Shown here one piece after another: positions 52,561-62,045 of a DNA stretch of 64,000 nt; position 1 is the first letter of the stretch, and every line of letters begins with the position of its first letter. Below the pieces are notes generated by a model. It saw only the letters and a list, made by a program, of their open reading frames with translations. It made no database searches and was not told the DNA's origin. Source of the DNA: Hydrogenophaga sp. (GTDB taxonomy: Bacteria; Pseudomonadota; Gammaproteobacteria; Burkholderiales; Burkholderiaceae_C); the NCBI GenBank assembly GCA_016790705.1, contig JAEUOT010000006.1, positions 1 to 64,000 on the forward strand, read 5' to 3'. A program made the position numbers and the translations under genes.

Positions 52561-53784
52561 ATGCGCGTCACCACCGCCCACTCCTACGACACCACCATCG
52601 CCCAGCTCAACAAGCGCCAGGCCGAGCTGGTCGACCAGCAGGAACACATTTCCACCGGCAAGCGTCTGGTGCGCGCCAGCGACGACCCGGTCGGTGCGGC
52701 GCTGGCCGAAACCGTGCGCAACCGGCTCTCGCGCGTGCAGACCGACCAGCGCGCCATCGATGCCTCGCGCACGAGCATGGAGCAGGCCGAAGCGGCACTC
52801 GGCGAAGGCAGTGATCTGATCCAGCGAGCGCGCGACCTGATCCTCTCGGGGGGCAACGCCACCTACGGCGACACCCAGCGCAAGGACCTCGCGAACCAGC
52901 TCGAAGGCCTGCGCGACGAGCTGTTCTCGGTCGCCAACCGCCAGGACAGCGCCGGGCGCAGCCTGTTCGGCGGTCTCGGCGGTTCGAGCACGCCCTTTGT
53001 TGAGGCGTTCGGCGGCGGCGGTGGCCAGGTCCGTTTCGACGGCCAGCCCGGTCAGCAGGCGGCGACCGACGTGCGCCTGCCGCAGGCCATCGACGGCTTC
53101 CAGACCTTCATGCGCGTGCCCCAGGGCAACGGCACCTTCGTGCTCCAGCAGGGAGCGTCCAACGCCGGTTCGATGCGCAGCGACATCGGCCAGGTGACCA
53201 ACCTCTCCGCGCTCACCGGCCACGACTACCGCGTCGATTTCGCCGACGTGGGCGGCGTGATGCAGTACAGCGTGACCGACACGACCACCTCGACCCCCGT
53301 GGCCGGCCAGACCGGCATCACCTACCAGGCGGGCATGGAGGTCGCCTTCGACGGCCTGTCGTTCCAGCTCAACGGCGCACCCAAGGCGGGCGACACGCTG
53401 GACATCACACCGGCCGACACACCGACCGATCTGTTCAAGGTCATGCAGGATGCGATCGATGCGCTGCGCACACCGTCCGACGACAGCGGCGACGCCGCGC
53501 GACGGACGCAGAACCTGGGGCGCGCCCTGACCGAGCTGGACGCCGGCCACGACCGGGTGCTGCTGGCGCGCGGTCAGGCCGGCGAATGGCTCAACCGGGC
53601 CGACACCATCGAGAACCTGCTGGGCGACCGCGAGGTCGACCACACGGCCGAACAATCCAAGCTGGAAGACATGGACCTGGTCAAGGGCATCTCCGATTTC
53701 CAGTCCAAGCAGGTCGGTCTGGAGGCGGCGATGAAGTCCTACGCCTCGATCCAGAAGCTGTCGCTGTTCCAGTACGTGAGCTGA
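52561..53784 (+). CDS. flgL: Hook-filament junction protein FlgL (HAP3)
   Basis: 407 residues. N-terminal MRVTTAHSYDTTIAQLNKRQ and QEHISTGKRLVRASDDPVGA resemble flagellin D0/D1; C-terminal HTAEQSKLEDMDLVKGISDF and SYASIQKLSLFQYVS. It is the adaptor between FlgK and the filament. GGAGAAA is the ribosome site. It ends 10 bases before the EAL-HDOD gene. Confidence 0.96.
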   Translation: MRVTTAHSYDTTIAQLNKRQAELVDQQEHISTGKRLVRASDDPVGAALAETVRNRLSRVQTDQRAIDASRTSMEQAEAALGEGSDLIQRARDLILSGGNATYGDTQRKDLANQLEGLRDELFSVANRQDSAGRSLFGGLGGSSTPFVEAFGGGGGQVRFDGQPGQQAATDVRLPQAIDGFQTFMRVPQGNGTFVLQQGASNAGSMRSDIGQVTNLSALTGHDYRVDFADVGGVMQYSVTDTTTSTPVAGQTGITYQAGMEVAFDGLSFQLNGAPKAGDTLDITPADTPTDLFKVMQDAIDALRTPSDDSGDAARRTQNLGRALTELDAGHDRVLLARGQAGEWLNRADTIENLLGDREVDHTAEQSKLEDMDLVKGISDFQSKQVGLEAAMKSYASIQKLSLFQYVS

Positions 53785-53794
53785 CGCCCTCGCC

Positions 53795-55042
53795 ATGAGC
53801 CACACCGTCCTTGACAGCGTCGCGATGAGCTACCAGCCGGTCTGGAACCGGCGGCGGCTGCTGGCGGCGGTGCGTCTGTCGGTGTTGCCGACCGATCCGG
53901 CCTCGGTCGACGCGGCGCACCTGATGAAGGTGCTGGGCGAGCACTGGCCGGTGAATGCGCCGGTGCTGATGCTGGCGCTGGACTCGCCGTCGCTGCTGTC
54001 CCAGGCGCTCAAGTGTGCGCCGGTGCCCAACACCTGGCTCGAAGTGCCGGCCATGCTGTTCGACCATCAGGAGAGCCTGGCGATGCTGTCGCTGGCCTCG
54101 CGCCGTGGTCACCAGCTTGTCCGCAAGGCCGATCTGGCGGCGGTGCGTCATGAGTACATCTCGCCGCTGGACACGCGCAGCCTGCTCTGCCTGAGTGCGG
54201 AAGAGGCGCTGGAGGCCCTGCAGTCGCGGCCGGTCGAGGGGGTGAAGGCTCCCGCCCGTCCGTCGCCGATCGTGCCGGGACAGATCTACCGCAATGTCTG
54301 CAGCGCCACGCTGGCCGACCATTGCCTGGACGAGGCCGGCGCCTGGGGCATCCTGGGCTGGCCCGACGACGACGTGCTGCACGAGGCCCGTCACGCGACG
54401 CCCGGCTGCGACCCCATCGTCATCACCCTGATTCGCCAGGGCATTGCCAAGGACGCGTCCATCGAACGCCTGGAGCGGTATGTGCGCCAGGACCCGGTGC
54501 TGGTCTACCGGCTGCTCGCGACGGTCAACGCGGGCGGGCGCCACGAGGTCGACTCGCTGCGCCACGCCATCATGATGATGGGCTTCTCCGCGCTGGATCG
54601 CTGGCTGGTGGGCCAGTCGGAGGGTGCGGACAACGACCTGGCGATGCATCCTGTGCGCTACGGACAGGTCATGCGCGCGCGGCTGGCGCAGCACCTGCTT
54701 GATGCTGGATCGGATGAGGAGCTGCGGGCCGAGGTGTACACCACCGCGATCTTTGCGCAGCTCGACCGGCTGCTGCACGAACCGCTGGACCTGCTGCTGG
54801 AGCGCCTGCCGATGTCGGCGCGCGTGGCCGATGCGCTGATCAACCACGAAGGTCCGTATTTCCCGTTGATCGACCTCTCGCGGGCGCAGGGCGATTCCGC
54901 TGCATTGCCGCGCCTGCCCGAGATCTGCGCCGAGCACGAGATCACGCTGGAACACGCCAACCGCGCCCTGCTGCGCATGCTCTCGACCAGCCGCGACCAC
55001 GGCCTGGCGCCGGAACCGCAGGCGCCGTTGCGAGGGGTCTAG
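53795..55042 (+). CDS. EAL-HDOD (YuxH-like) signalling protein with degenerate EAL
   Basis: 415 residues. The first part (about 10-195) has the fold order of an EAL phosphodiesterase ([31 protein letters not shown]) but lacks the ELL(L)R and EAL catalytic residues, so it should bind or sense rather than cleave c-di-GMP. The second part (about 205-400) is an HDOD domain ([38 protein letters not shown]). Its start is only 10 bases after flgL, so it is likely made with the late flagellar genes. It may link c-di-GMP or chemotaxis state to motility. Confidence 0.82.
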   Translation: MSHTVLDSVAMSYQPVWNRRRLLAAVRLSVLPTDPASVDAAHLMKVLGEHWPVNAPVLMLALDSPSLLSQALKCAPVPNTWLEVPAMLFDHQESLAMLSLASRRGHQLVRKADLAAVRHEYISPLDTRSLLCLSAEEALEALQSRPVEGVKAPARPSPIVPGQIYRNVCSATLADHCLDEAGAWGILGWPDDDVLHEARHATPGCDPIVITLIRQGIAKDASIERLERYVRQDPVLVYRLLATVNAGGRHEVDSLRHAIMMMGFSALDRWLVGQSEGADNDLAMHPVRYGQVMRARLAQHLLDAGSDEELRAEVYTTAIFAQLDRLLHEPLDLLLERLPMSARVADALINHEGPYFPLIDLSRAQGDSAALPRLPEICAEHEITLEHANRALLRMLSTSRDHGLAPEPQAPLRGV

Positions 55043-55074
55043 AGGCGCCCACACGCCGCCGCTACCATCGGCGG

Positions 55075-55824
55075 ATGAACGCCCCGACCCGCACCGCCCA
55101 CCACACCAGCGCCCTCGTCCTGTTCTCCGGCGGACAGGACTCGACCACCTGCCTGGCCCACGCGCTGGCGCGTTATCCGCGCGTCGAGACGCTCGGCTTC
55201 GACTACGGCCAACGCCACAGCGTCGAACTCCAGGCGCGCAGCGTGGTGCTGCAGAAGATGCGCGAGCAGTTCCCCGCCTGGGGCGAGCGCCTGGGTGACG
55301 ACCACCTGCTGGACCTTGCCGTGCTGGGCAAGGTCAGCGAAACCTCGCTCACCCGCGACATGGCGTTCAGGATGGAGGCCAGCGGCCTGCCCAACACCTT
55401 CGTGCCCGGCCGCAACCTGCTGTTCCTCACGCTCGCCGCCGCGCTGGCCTACCGGCGCGACATCCAGGTCATCGTCACCGGCGTCTGCGAGACCGACTTC
55501 AGCGGCTACCCCGACTGCCGCGACGACACCATGAAGGCCCTGCAGGTCGCGCTCAGCCTGGGCATGGACCACCGCTTCCTGATCGACACGCCGCTGATGT
55601 GGATCGACAAGGCCGAGACCTGGCGCATGGCCGAGCAACTCGGCGAGGACTCGGGCGTGGCCGGCGGCGGCGCTGCGCTGGTGGACCTGATCGTCGAACA
55701 CACCCACACCTGCTACCTCGGCGACCGGGAGCACCGCCAGGACTGGGGCTACGGCTGCGGCGCCTGCCCGGCGTGCGAGCTGCGGGCTCGGGGGTGGGAG
55801 CGGTATCGCCTCGCCGTTGCGTGA
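55075..55824 (+). CDS. queC: 7-cyano-7-deazaguanine synthase QueC
   Basis: 249 residues. The PP-loop is SGGQDS (18-23) in [19 protein letters not shown]. The C-terminal zinc site has four cysteines ([25 protein letters not shown]). It converts CDG to preQ0 in queuosine synthesis using ATP and ammonia. It has no link to motility and marks the end of the flagellar island. Confidence 0.97.
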   Translation: MNAPTRTAHHTSALVLFSGGQDSTTCLAHALARYPRVETLGFDYGQRHSVELQARSVVLQKMREQFPAWGERLGDDHLLDLAVLGKVSETSLTRDMAFRMEASGLPNTFVPGRNLLFLTLAAALAYRRDIQVIVTGVCETDFSGYPDCRDDTMKALQVALSLGMDHRFLIDTPLMWIDKAETWRMAEQLGEDSGVAGGGAALVDLIVEHTHTCYLGDREHRQDWGYGCGACPACELRARGWERYRLAVA

Positions 55825-55852
55825 AGACGGGGTTTCTGAACAGGAGTTTTCC

Positions 55853-56407
55853 ATGGCCACCATCCGCCCCGGTACCCAATCCGCGCTGCTCGTCGTCGAT
55901 GTCCAGGTCGGTGTCGTCGCCGAGGCGGGCGACGTGTCCCGCCAGATCGAGCAGATCGCGCTCGCGGTGCGCAAGGCGCGCGACGCCGGCGTGCCGGTGA
56001 TCTGGGTCCAGCACGACGATGAGGAACTGCCCAAGGGCAGCGCCGAATGGCAGTGGGTGCCGGCGCTGGTGCCCCAGCTCGGCGACGCGCGCGTCTACAA
56101 GCAGTTCAATTCGGCGTTCGAGAAGACCACGCTGGAGGCCGAGCTGGCGGCGCGCGGTGTCTCGCACGTCGTGCTGTGCGGCGCGGTGACGAGCTGGTGC
56201 ATCCGAGCGACCGCCTATGGCGCGCTGGAGCACGGCTACGACCTGACCCTGGTCGGCGATGCCCACATCGCCAAGACCATGCCGATGGGGAACGGCGAAG
56301 CGGTCGAGGCCAGGGACATCGTGCGCGAGATGAATGTGGTGTTGCAGTGGGTGGCCTATCCGGGTCGCAGGAACCGGGTGGTGACGGCGGAGGATCTGGC
56401 GTTTTGA
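55853..56407 (+). CDS. Isochorismatase-family cysteine hydrolase
   Basis: 184 residues from the ATG at 55853 with CAGGAG upstream. The catalytic triad of the family is visible: D16 (LVVDVQVG), a lysine in YKQFNSAF and the cysteine in GAVTSWCIRATAYGAL. The substrate cannot be told from sequence; nicotinamidase-like or other amide/ester hydrolysis is possible. The stop TGA overlaps the TTG start of the next small gene. Confidence 0.9.
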   Translation: MATIRPGTQSALLVVDVQVGVVAEAGDVSRQIEQIALAVRKARDAGVPVIWVQHDDEELPKGSAEWQWVPALVPQLGDARVYKQFNSAFEKTTLEAELAARGVSHVVLCGAVTSWCIRATAYGALEHGYDLTLVGDAHIAKTMPMGNGEAVEARDIVREMNVVLQWVAYPGRRNRVVTAEDLAF

Positions 56408-56799
56408 GCATCCTCGGTGTGGGCGAAGCAACGCAACGCAAGGCGTCGACCGATTGGTTCCGTGGTCTGGCCCGCCTCGACCGCAGCGAGCTGGCGCGGT
56501 GCTGTTCACCGGAGGCCGTGGAGCGGTTGCGGCACCACGTGGCGCTTTGCCGGATCGGCCAGCCGGTGCCCGGCGGTCTGACGCCGGAGCAGTTCGTCGA
56601 GGTGGTGCTCGACCTGCGTGCCAATGAGCTGGAATGGGAGCGCGCGTGGCTGTCGGCTGCGGTGAAGGCAGACGACCTCGTGCTGGCAGGCCAGATGGAA
56701 GAGGCGGCGCATACACTGAATGCGTTTGCGCAGGACTGTCCCTGGTACGCGCTGCGCGAAGCGGCACTCAGGGAAGCCAGCGTGTTGCCGAGGGATTGA
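56404..56799 (+). CDS. Conserved-looking hypothetical protein with TTG start
   Basis: 131 residues. The start is a TTG at 56404 overlapping the upstream stop (TTGA), with GGAGG about 10 bases before it. Sequence: STDWFRGLARLDRSELARCC, then PGGLTPEQFVEVVLDLRANE and an acidic, helical C-terminus. I recognise no family. It contains no signal peptide or membrane segment. Coding-type base use and the coupled start support a real gene. Confidence 0.6.
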   Translation: MSILGVGEATQRKASTDWFRGLARLDRSELARCCSPEAVERLRHHVALCRIGQPVPGGLTPEQFVEVVLDLRANELEWERAWLSAAVKADDLVLAGQMEEAAHTLNAFAQDCPWYALREAALREASVLPRD

Positions 56800-56806
56800 C
56801 CACACC

Positions 56807-57448
56807 ATGCTCTCCACCTTTCTCACCATCGCCGTCCTGCACTGGGTCGTGCTCGCCACGCCCGGCGTCAATTTCGTGCTGATCGCGCAGCTCGCGGCGG
56901 GCAGCGCCCGCAGCGTGTCGCTGGCCGCGGTGGCGGGCATCACGACGGTCACGTTCCTCTGGGCGTCGCTGGCGATCCTCGGCATGGGTGCGGTGTTCTC
57001 GGCCCACCCGGCGCTGCGCCAGGGGTTCCAGATCGCCGGCGGCGTCTATCTCTGTTACGTGGCCTGGAAACTCTGGCGCTCGCCGGCCGCAGTGGCGCAG
57101 GAAGTCACGGCGGTGACGACCAGCCGTGCGGCGGCGTTCCGCATGGGGTTCATCACCAATGTGTTCAATCCCAAGACCGCGCTGTTTTTCGGCAGCGTGT
57201 TCGCGACCGCGTTGCCGCCATCGCCCGGCGTGGGTGTGCTGGCCGGCGCGGTGCTGCTGGTCTGGTGCAACGCGGTGGTCTGGCATGTGTTTCTCGCGCT
57301 GGCGTTTTCGCATGGCCGCATCCAGTCCGGCTACCAGCGCTGGCGAGCGGCGTTCAACCGTGGGGCGGGTGCGCTGGTCGGCGCCTTCGGGCTGCGCCTG
57401 CTGGGCGCGACACTGCAGGAACTGCGCGCCAGGGCGATGCTGTCATGA
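56807..57448 (+). CDS. LysE/RhtB-family amino-acid exporter
   Basis: 213 residues from the ATG at 56807. It has about six hydrophobic helices and the LysE landmarks: WVVLATPGVNFVLIAQLAAG at the N-terminus and FRMGFITNVFNPKTALFFGS in the middle. It exports amino acids or derivatives at the inner membrane. Its stop overlaps the small membrane protein gene (ATGA). Confidence 0.92.
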   Translation: MLSTFLTIAVLHWVVLATPGVNFVLIAQLAAGSARSVSLAAVAGITTVTFLWASLAILGMGAVFSAHPALRQGFQIAGGVYLCYVAWKLWRSPAAVAQEVTAVTTSRAAAFRMGFITNVFNPKTALFFGSVFATALPPSPGVGVLAGAVLLVWCNAVVWHVFLALAFSHGRIQSGYQRWRAAFNRGAGALVGAFGLRLLGATLQELRARAMLS

Positions 57449-57660
57449 ACCCGAACGCCGACACCGCCTCGCTGCTGCTGTCGGTGTTCTTCGGCGCGCT
57501 GGGCGCCGGGTACGCGCTGTATGGGCGCAAGCAGCGCGCGATCTCGCCGCTGCTCAGCGGCGTGGCGCTGATGGTGTTTCCCTACTTCGTCAGCGGTACG
57601 CTGACCACCCTGCTGGTGGGCGCCGCGATCGCGTCGGTGCCGTATTTCTGGCGACCCTGA
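57445..57660 (+). CDS. Small membrane protein coupled to the LysE exporter
   Basis: 71 residues with two hydrophobic helices (about 12-28 and 40-66): LLLSVFFGALGAGYALYG and LLSGVALMVFPYFVSG. The ATG overlaps the exporter stop (ATGA), so it is translated with it. Its function is unknown; small proteins of this type are annotated from other genomes as amino-acid transport related. Confidence 0.7.
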   Translation: MNPNADTASLLLSVFFGALGAGYALYGRKQRAISPLLSGVALMVFPYFVSGTLTTLLVGAAIASVPYFWRP

Positions 57661-57672
57661 ACGGAGCGGCGC

Positions 57673-58071
57673 ATGTTTTCCCACATCTTCATCGGCGTGT
57701 CCGACTTTCCCCGCGCGCTGGCGTTCTACCGTGCGCTGATGCCGGTGCTGGGGGTGCAGGAACGCTTCTGTGAGCCGGACCGCCCGTGGGCCGGCTGGCA
57801 GTCCTCGCCGGGTCCGCGGCCCCTGTTGCTGATCGGGACGCCCTTCGACGGCCAGCCGCATGCACCGGGCAACGGGCAGATGACCGCCTTCCTCGCCGAG
57901 AGCCGGGCCGTGGTCGATCGGGCCCATGCGACAGCGCTGGCCCATGGCGGACGCTGCGAAGGCCCGCCGGGCCTGCGACCCGAGTACCACGCCCACTACT
58001 ACGGCGCCTACTTCCGCGACACCGAGGGCAACAAGCTCTGCGTCGCCTGCCACACGGTCAACGCGGGCTGA
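57673..58071 (+). CDS. VOC/glyoxalase-family protein
   Basis: 132 residues. MFSHIFIGVSDFPRALAFYR is the first beta-alpha unit of the vicinal-oxygen-chelate fold; HAHYYGAYFRDTEGNKLCVA is the last. Possible metal ligands are H4 and the late glutamate. Substrate unknown. Its 3' end overlaps the convergent methyltransferase gene by 14 bases. Confidence 0.88.
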   Translation: MFSHIFIGVSDFPRALAFYRALMPVLGVQERFCEPDRPWAGWQSSPGPRPLLLIGTPFDGQPHAPGNGQMTAFLAESRAVVDRAHATALAHGGRCEGPPGLRPEYHAHYYGAYFRDTEGNKLCVACHTVNAG

Positions 58072-58714
58072 ACCCGGACGCCATGAAGACGCCGCCCATC
58101 CAGGTGGCGTGCACCTCGAAGCCTTCCAGCCGCTCGGCCAGCGCGCACCAGGGCTGCGCCAGGCCATCGAACGAGGTCACCGAATAGCTGGCGGCGCCGA
58201 GCACGAAGAGGTTGACCGGCCATGCCCAGGGCGGTGCCCACTGGAGACCGGTGGCGACCACGCGGGCGCCCGGGCGCAGATGGGCCAGCGTGTTGTCGAG
58301 CGCGGCGGGCTGGCGCAGGATGTCGTGCGTGAAGTGAAACAGGGCCGCGTCGGCCCGTCCGCGCCACCGGGCCTCTTCGGCGGGCGCCTGCAGCAGCGTC
58401 ACCCGGCGCCAGCCGCTTGCGTGCACGCGGTCGCGGGCCAGGGCCATCATCTCGGGGCACTGCTCGATGCCCACGATGTGTCCCTGTGGGCCCAGTCGTT
58501 CCTGCAGCGGTGCGAAGCTCAGTCCGGTGCCGCAGCCGACATCGAGCACGGTCTCCCCCGGGCGCAGTTCCAGCCGCGCCACCGCCTCCTGGCGCAGCGG
58601 TTCGAAGGGCAGCAGTTCGGCGTCGTAGCGGGCGGCTCGCGCCCTGTACTGCTGAAGGGACTTGTCTCTGTCCGGCGGTGCATGTGACGCCGCCAACCGG
58701 GATCGGGTGCCCAT
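58058..58714 (-). CDS. Class I SAM-dependent methyltransferase
   Basis: 218 residues. Motif I VLDVGCGTGLSFAPL, motif II around HIVGIEQCPEMM, and ALFHFTHDILRQPAAL with LRPGARVVATG further on. The preceding segment RAARYDAELLPFEPLRQEAV resembles the UbiE/arsenic-methyltransferase-like class. Substrate unknown. It is convergent with the VOC gene and 90 bases from the ABC transporter gene. Confidence 0.88.
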   Translation of the reverse strand: MGTRSRLAASHAPPDRDKSLQQYRARAARYDAELLPFEPLRQEAVARLELRPGETVLDVGCGTGLSFAPLQERLGPQGHIVGIEQCPEMMALARDRVHASGWRRVTLLQAPAEEARWRGRADAALFHFTHDILRQPAALDNTLAHLRPGARVVATGLQWAPPWAWPVNLFVLGAASYSVTSFDGLAQPWCALAERLEGFEVHATWMGGVFMASGFSPR

Positions 58715-58804
58715 GGCCAGTCTCCATGGAAGGGGGCGACCAGCCTAGGGCAGCGACCCGGTGCGCGCAAGCGTCTGCGGCCCGCAGTTGTTACCAGTCG
58801 TCGC

Positions 58805-60577
58805 TCAGACGGTGTCGGGCACCAGCACGCGCGCCTGGCCGGGACCTGCGTCCTGCAAGGACCAGCGCTGCTGGTGGAAGGCCGCGACGCCGGGACGGTG
58901 TGCAATCGAGACCAGGGCGCCCTGCTGGGCACCCACCAGCGCTTTCAGCCGTTCGTAGACGGTGCGCTCCGCCACTTCGTCCAGCGCGCTCGTCGCCTCG
59001 TCGACGAACAGCCAGCGCGGCTGCTTGAGCAGCGCGCGCGCGACCGCGAGCCGCTGCTGCTCACCGCCCGAGAGCTTCAGGCCCCAGGTGTCTTCCTCGT
59101 CCAGCCGGGCCTCCAGTTGCGGCAGCATCGCGTCGTGCAGCGCCTGCCGGAGCTGGGCATCGCTGTAGTGGTCGGCGGGCTCCGGATAGGCCAGCGCCTG
59201 GCGCAGACTGCCGACCGGGAAGTAGGGGCGCTGGGGCAGGAACATCACACGGCGCTCGAAATCCGCCGGGCGCTGCCAGCGTCCGCGGGCCCAGGGCCAG
59301 ATGCCGGCCAGCGCACGGAACAGCGTCGACTTGCCGCTGCCCGACGGGCCCTTGATGAGCACGCTGTCGCCGGCCTTGAGCGTGAGGCCCTGGGCAGAGA
59401 GCAGGGCAGCTCCCCCCGGCAGTGACAAGCCGATCTCGTCGATCGACAGCGTGTCCGCGGCGGTCGCCGGTTCGGTGCTGAGCGGTGAGGACTGGAGGGC
59501 GCGAAAGCTTTCCTCGAAACTGGTCAGGCGGTCGGTCGTCGCGCGCCAGGAGGCCAGGCTGTCGTAGTTGTCGACGAACCAGGACAGCGAATCCTGCACC
59601 CGCCCGAAGGCCGACGAAATCTGCATCAGTTCGCCGAGCTGGATCGCGCCGCTGAAGAAGCGGGGTGCCGCAACGATGAACGGAAACACCACGGCCGCCT
59701 GACCGAAGCCGGTGGTGAACCAGATCAGCCGCTTCTGGGCCTTGATCAGCGACCAGTAGTTGTCCAGCACGGCGCCGAACCGGCCGCCCAGGAACTGGCG
59801 CTCCACCGGTTCGCCACGGTCCAGTGCGATGGACTCGCTGTACTCGCGCACCCGCACCAGGTGGTTGCGGAAGTCGGCCTCGACGCGCTGCTGCCGGAAG
59901 TTCAGCGGAATCAGCGGCCGGCCGATGTAGTGCGCCAGCACACTGCCGACCGTGCAGTACAGGACCGCCATCCAGACCATGAAGCCGGGAATGGTGTACG
60001 CGCTGCCGTTGGCGCTGAACGAGAAGCTGCCCGAGAGGGTCCAGAGAATGCCGACGAAGCTGACCAGGGTGACCAGCGCATTGAGCAGCCCCATCGAGAG
60101 GCCGAGCGTCGAGCTGGTGAAACTGCTGATGTCTTCGGCGATGCGCTGGTCGGGGTTGTCCGGTGGCGCGTCGGTGCCCTTGGCGAACCGGCTCAGCTCC
60201 AACTGGTAGAAGGCCTTGTTGGCCAGCCAGCGGTCCAGGTAGTGCGTCGTCATCCAGTTTCGCCAGCGCATCTGCAGCATCTGGCCGAGGTAGAAGCGAT
60301 AGACCGCGATGATGATGTAGCCGAAGGCCAGGTAGGTGAAGCGGCCGAGTTCGCGCCAGAAGGTCGCCTGGTCCTTGTTCTGCAGCGCGTCGTAGAACAC
60401 CCGGTTCCAGTCGTTGATCAGCACCAGCATGTAGACCGTGCCCAGGTTGAGCGCGACGATGGCCGCCAGCAGGCCGCGCGCCCGCCACTTTTCGTCGGAC
60501 TGGAAGTAGGGCAGGGTGAGTGCCAGGGCCTTGCGGATGAAGGCGCGGAACTGGGCCCATTTGCCGGGTTCGGACAT
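58805..60577 (-). CDS. SbmA/YddA-type ABC transporter, permease-ATPase fusion
   Basis: 590 residues. An N-terminal ABC_membrane_2-type domain (about 10-340; INDWNRVFYDALQNKDQATF and RWRNWMTTHYLDRWL are characteristic) is fused to an ATPase with Walker A GPSGSGKS, signature LSGGEQQRLAVARALL and Walker B WLFVDEATSALDE. This is the family of YddA and the vitamin B12/bleomycin/antimicrobial-peptide transporters. The transported compound cannot be told. No partner gene is adjacent. Confidence 0.92.
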   Translation of the reverse strand: MSEPGKWAQFRAFIRKALALTLPYFQSDEKWRARGLLAAIVALNLGTVYMLVLINDWNRVFYDALQNKDQATFWRELGRFTYLAFGYIIIAVYRFYLGQMLQMRWRNWMTTHYLDRWLANKAFYQLELSRFAKGTDAPPDNPDQRIAEDISSFTSSTLGLSMGLLNALVTLVSFVGILWTLSGSFSFSANGSAYTIPGFMVWMAVLYCTVGSVLAHYIGRPLIPLNFRQQRVEADFRNHLVRVREYSESIALDRGEPVERQFLGGRFGAVLDNYWSLIKAQKRLIWFTTGFGQAAVVFPFIVAAPRFFSGAIQLGELMQISSAFGRVQDSLSWFVDNYDSLASWRATTDRLTSFEESFRALQSSPLSTEPATAADTLSIDEIGLSLPGGAALLSAQGLTLKAGDSVLIKGPSGSGKSTLFRALAGIWPWARGRWQRPADFERRVMFLPQRPYFPVGSLRQALAYPEPADHYSDAQLRQALHDAMLPQLEARLDEEDTWGLKLSGGEQQRLAVARALLKQPRWLFVDEATSALDEVAERTVYERLKALVGAQQGALVSIAHRPGVAAFHQQRWSLQDAGPGQARVLVPDTV

Positions 60578-60619
60578 GCGGTTCTCCTGAAGAGGAAAGG
60601 GCTGGAATCTTGTCAGAGG

Positions 60620-62020
60620 CTAATCGGTGCCTGCGTCGGTCGCGGAGGTGCGCAGGCCGCAGAGCGTGAAGGTGGACCCTTGGCCGGGAGCGGAGTTCAC
60701 GGCGATCTCGCAGCCCAGACAGGCGCTTTGCGCTTTGGCGATGGCCAGGCCGAGGCCGTGGCTCTCGCTGGCGGCGCGGTCATCGAAACTCCGGTAGGCC
60801 TCGAACAGCAGCGGCAGTTGTTCGGGCGGAATCCCGGCGCCGTTGTCGCGCACCTCGACGCACAGTTGCTGTCCCTCGGGCAGGCCGGTGCGAAGCCGTG
60901 TGCCGATGTAGACCCGGCCGCCGTCGGCGTGCTTGATGGCGTTGCTGAGGAAGTTCAGGAGGATGGACTCCAGCATGCGGCGGTCGGTCCGGACCTGGCG
61001 CTGACGACCCAGGGCGAAGCGCATCTGCACGCCGCGCGCCTGCGCCTCGCCGGCCATGAGCTCGCGCAACTGGGCAAACAGGTCACCCAGATCCAGCAGC
61101 TCCAGTTGCAGGGGCATGGCGCCGGATTCGAGGCGCGAGAGTTCCAGCAGCCGGCCGATCTGGCCGTGGATGGCGCTGACGGCGGTCTGGATCTTCTCGG
61201 CCGTCTGTGTCACCTCGTAGGCCGCGAGGCGGTGCGGTGCGCGATGGCGCAGGAAGCCCGCATACATGCCGATGGCCCGGATGGGCTGCTTCAGGTCGTG
61301 GCTCACGCCGGCCAGGAACAGGCTCTTGTTGCGCGAGGCGCTCTCCACCTCGGCGTTGCGCTGCTTGAGGTCACCGATCAGCCGCTGGTTCTCGAAGCGC
61401 AGGCGGATGGTCTCGCGATGCATGCGGTGCGCGTCGTGGGCGTAACGGGCGAGCACGCTCAGGTACACGCCCATCACGCCCGCCAGCGTCAGGTGCTCGG
61501 GCCCGCCCGCGCGCAGCGTCAGCCACAGGTTGGCCGCAAAGATCGGCAGCATGAAGGCGTAGAACGCCGGCAGCAGCATGGACAGCGAAGTGACGGCCAG
61601 ACCGATCAGCCCCGCGGCGATCATGCCGGCCAGAAGCTGGGTGGTGGGTTCACCGAGGTCGGTGTAGAGCAGGGCAAACGCCCCCCAGGTCAGTCCCGAC
61701 GCCAGGGAGAACCAGGGATAGGTCCTGAGCACGGTGGTGCGAAGCTGCGGCTCGCTGTCCAGGCGTGCGCGCATGCGGCGGATGAAGGTCTCCCGCGCCA
61801 GGTTGGTCGTCACGCCAAACGCCAGCCATGCGGCGATCCAGATGTCAGGGACCCTCCCGTGCATCAGCCAGACGCACACCGCCATCAGCAGGGCGATGTT
61901 CCACAGCGGCGTCTGCAGATCAAAGACGACATAGCGGGCGAAAGCCTGTCGCTCGTAGGCGGCCAGGTCCGGTGCAGACGACGGCGGGGCGGGTCGACCG
62001 AGAAGGGGCGCGGCGGGCAT
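60620..62020 (-). CDS. Membrane histidine kinase with HisKA core
   Basis: 466 residues from the ATG at 62020; a much longer in-frame extension upstream would run through the divergent regulator and is rejected. About six transmembrane helices (40-195) form the sensor. H241 lies in FLAGVSHDLKQPIRAIG, N box ILLNFLSNAIKHADGG, G1 VRDNGAGIPP and G2 ESHGLGLAIAK. The VSHDLKQP form of the H box is typical of kinases paired with LuxR-type regulators. It is divergent from its probable partner with only 25 bases between starts. Confidence 0.9.
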   Translation of the reverse strand: MPAAPLLGRPAPPSSAPDLAAYERQAFARYVVFDLQTPLWNIALLMAVCVWLMHGRVPDIWIAAWLAFGVTTNLARETFIRRMRARLDSEPQLRTTVLRTYPWFSLASGLTWGAFALLYTDLGEPTTQLLAGMIAAGLIGLAVTSLSMLLPAFYAFMLPIFAANLWLTLRAGGPEHLTLAGVMGVYLSVLARYAHDAHRMHRETIRLRFENQRLIGDLKQRNAEVESASRNKSLFLAGVSHDLKQPIRAIGMYAGFLRHRAPHRLAAYEVTQTAEKIQTAVSAIHGQIGRLLELSRLESGAMPLQLELLDLGDLFAQLRELMAGEAQARGVQMRFALGRQRQVRTDRRMLESILLNFLSNAIKHADGGRVYIGTRLRTGLPEGQQLCVEVRDNGAGIPPEQLPLLFEAYRSFDDRAASESHGLGLAIAKAQSACLGCEIAVNSAPGQGSTFTLCGLRTSATDAGTD

Positions 62021-62045
62021 GGTGCGTTCTTTGATAATCGCCACT

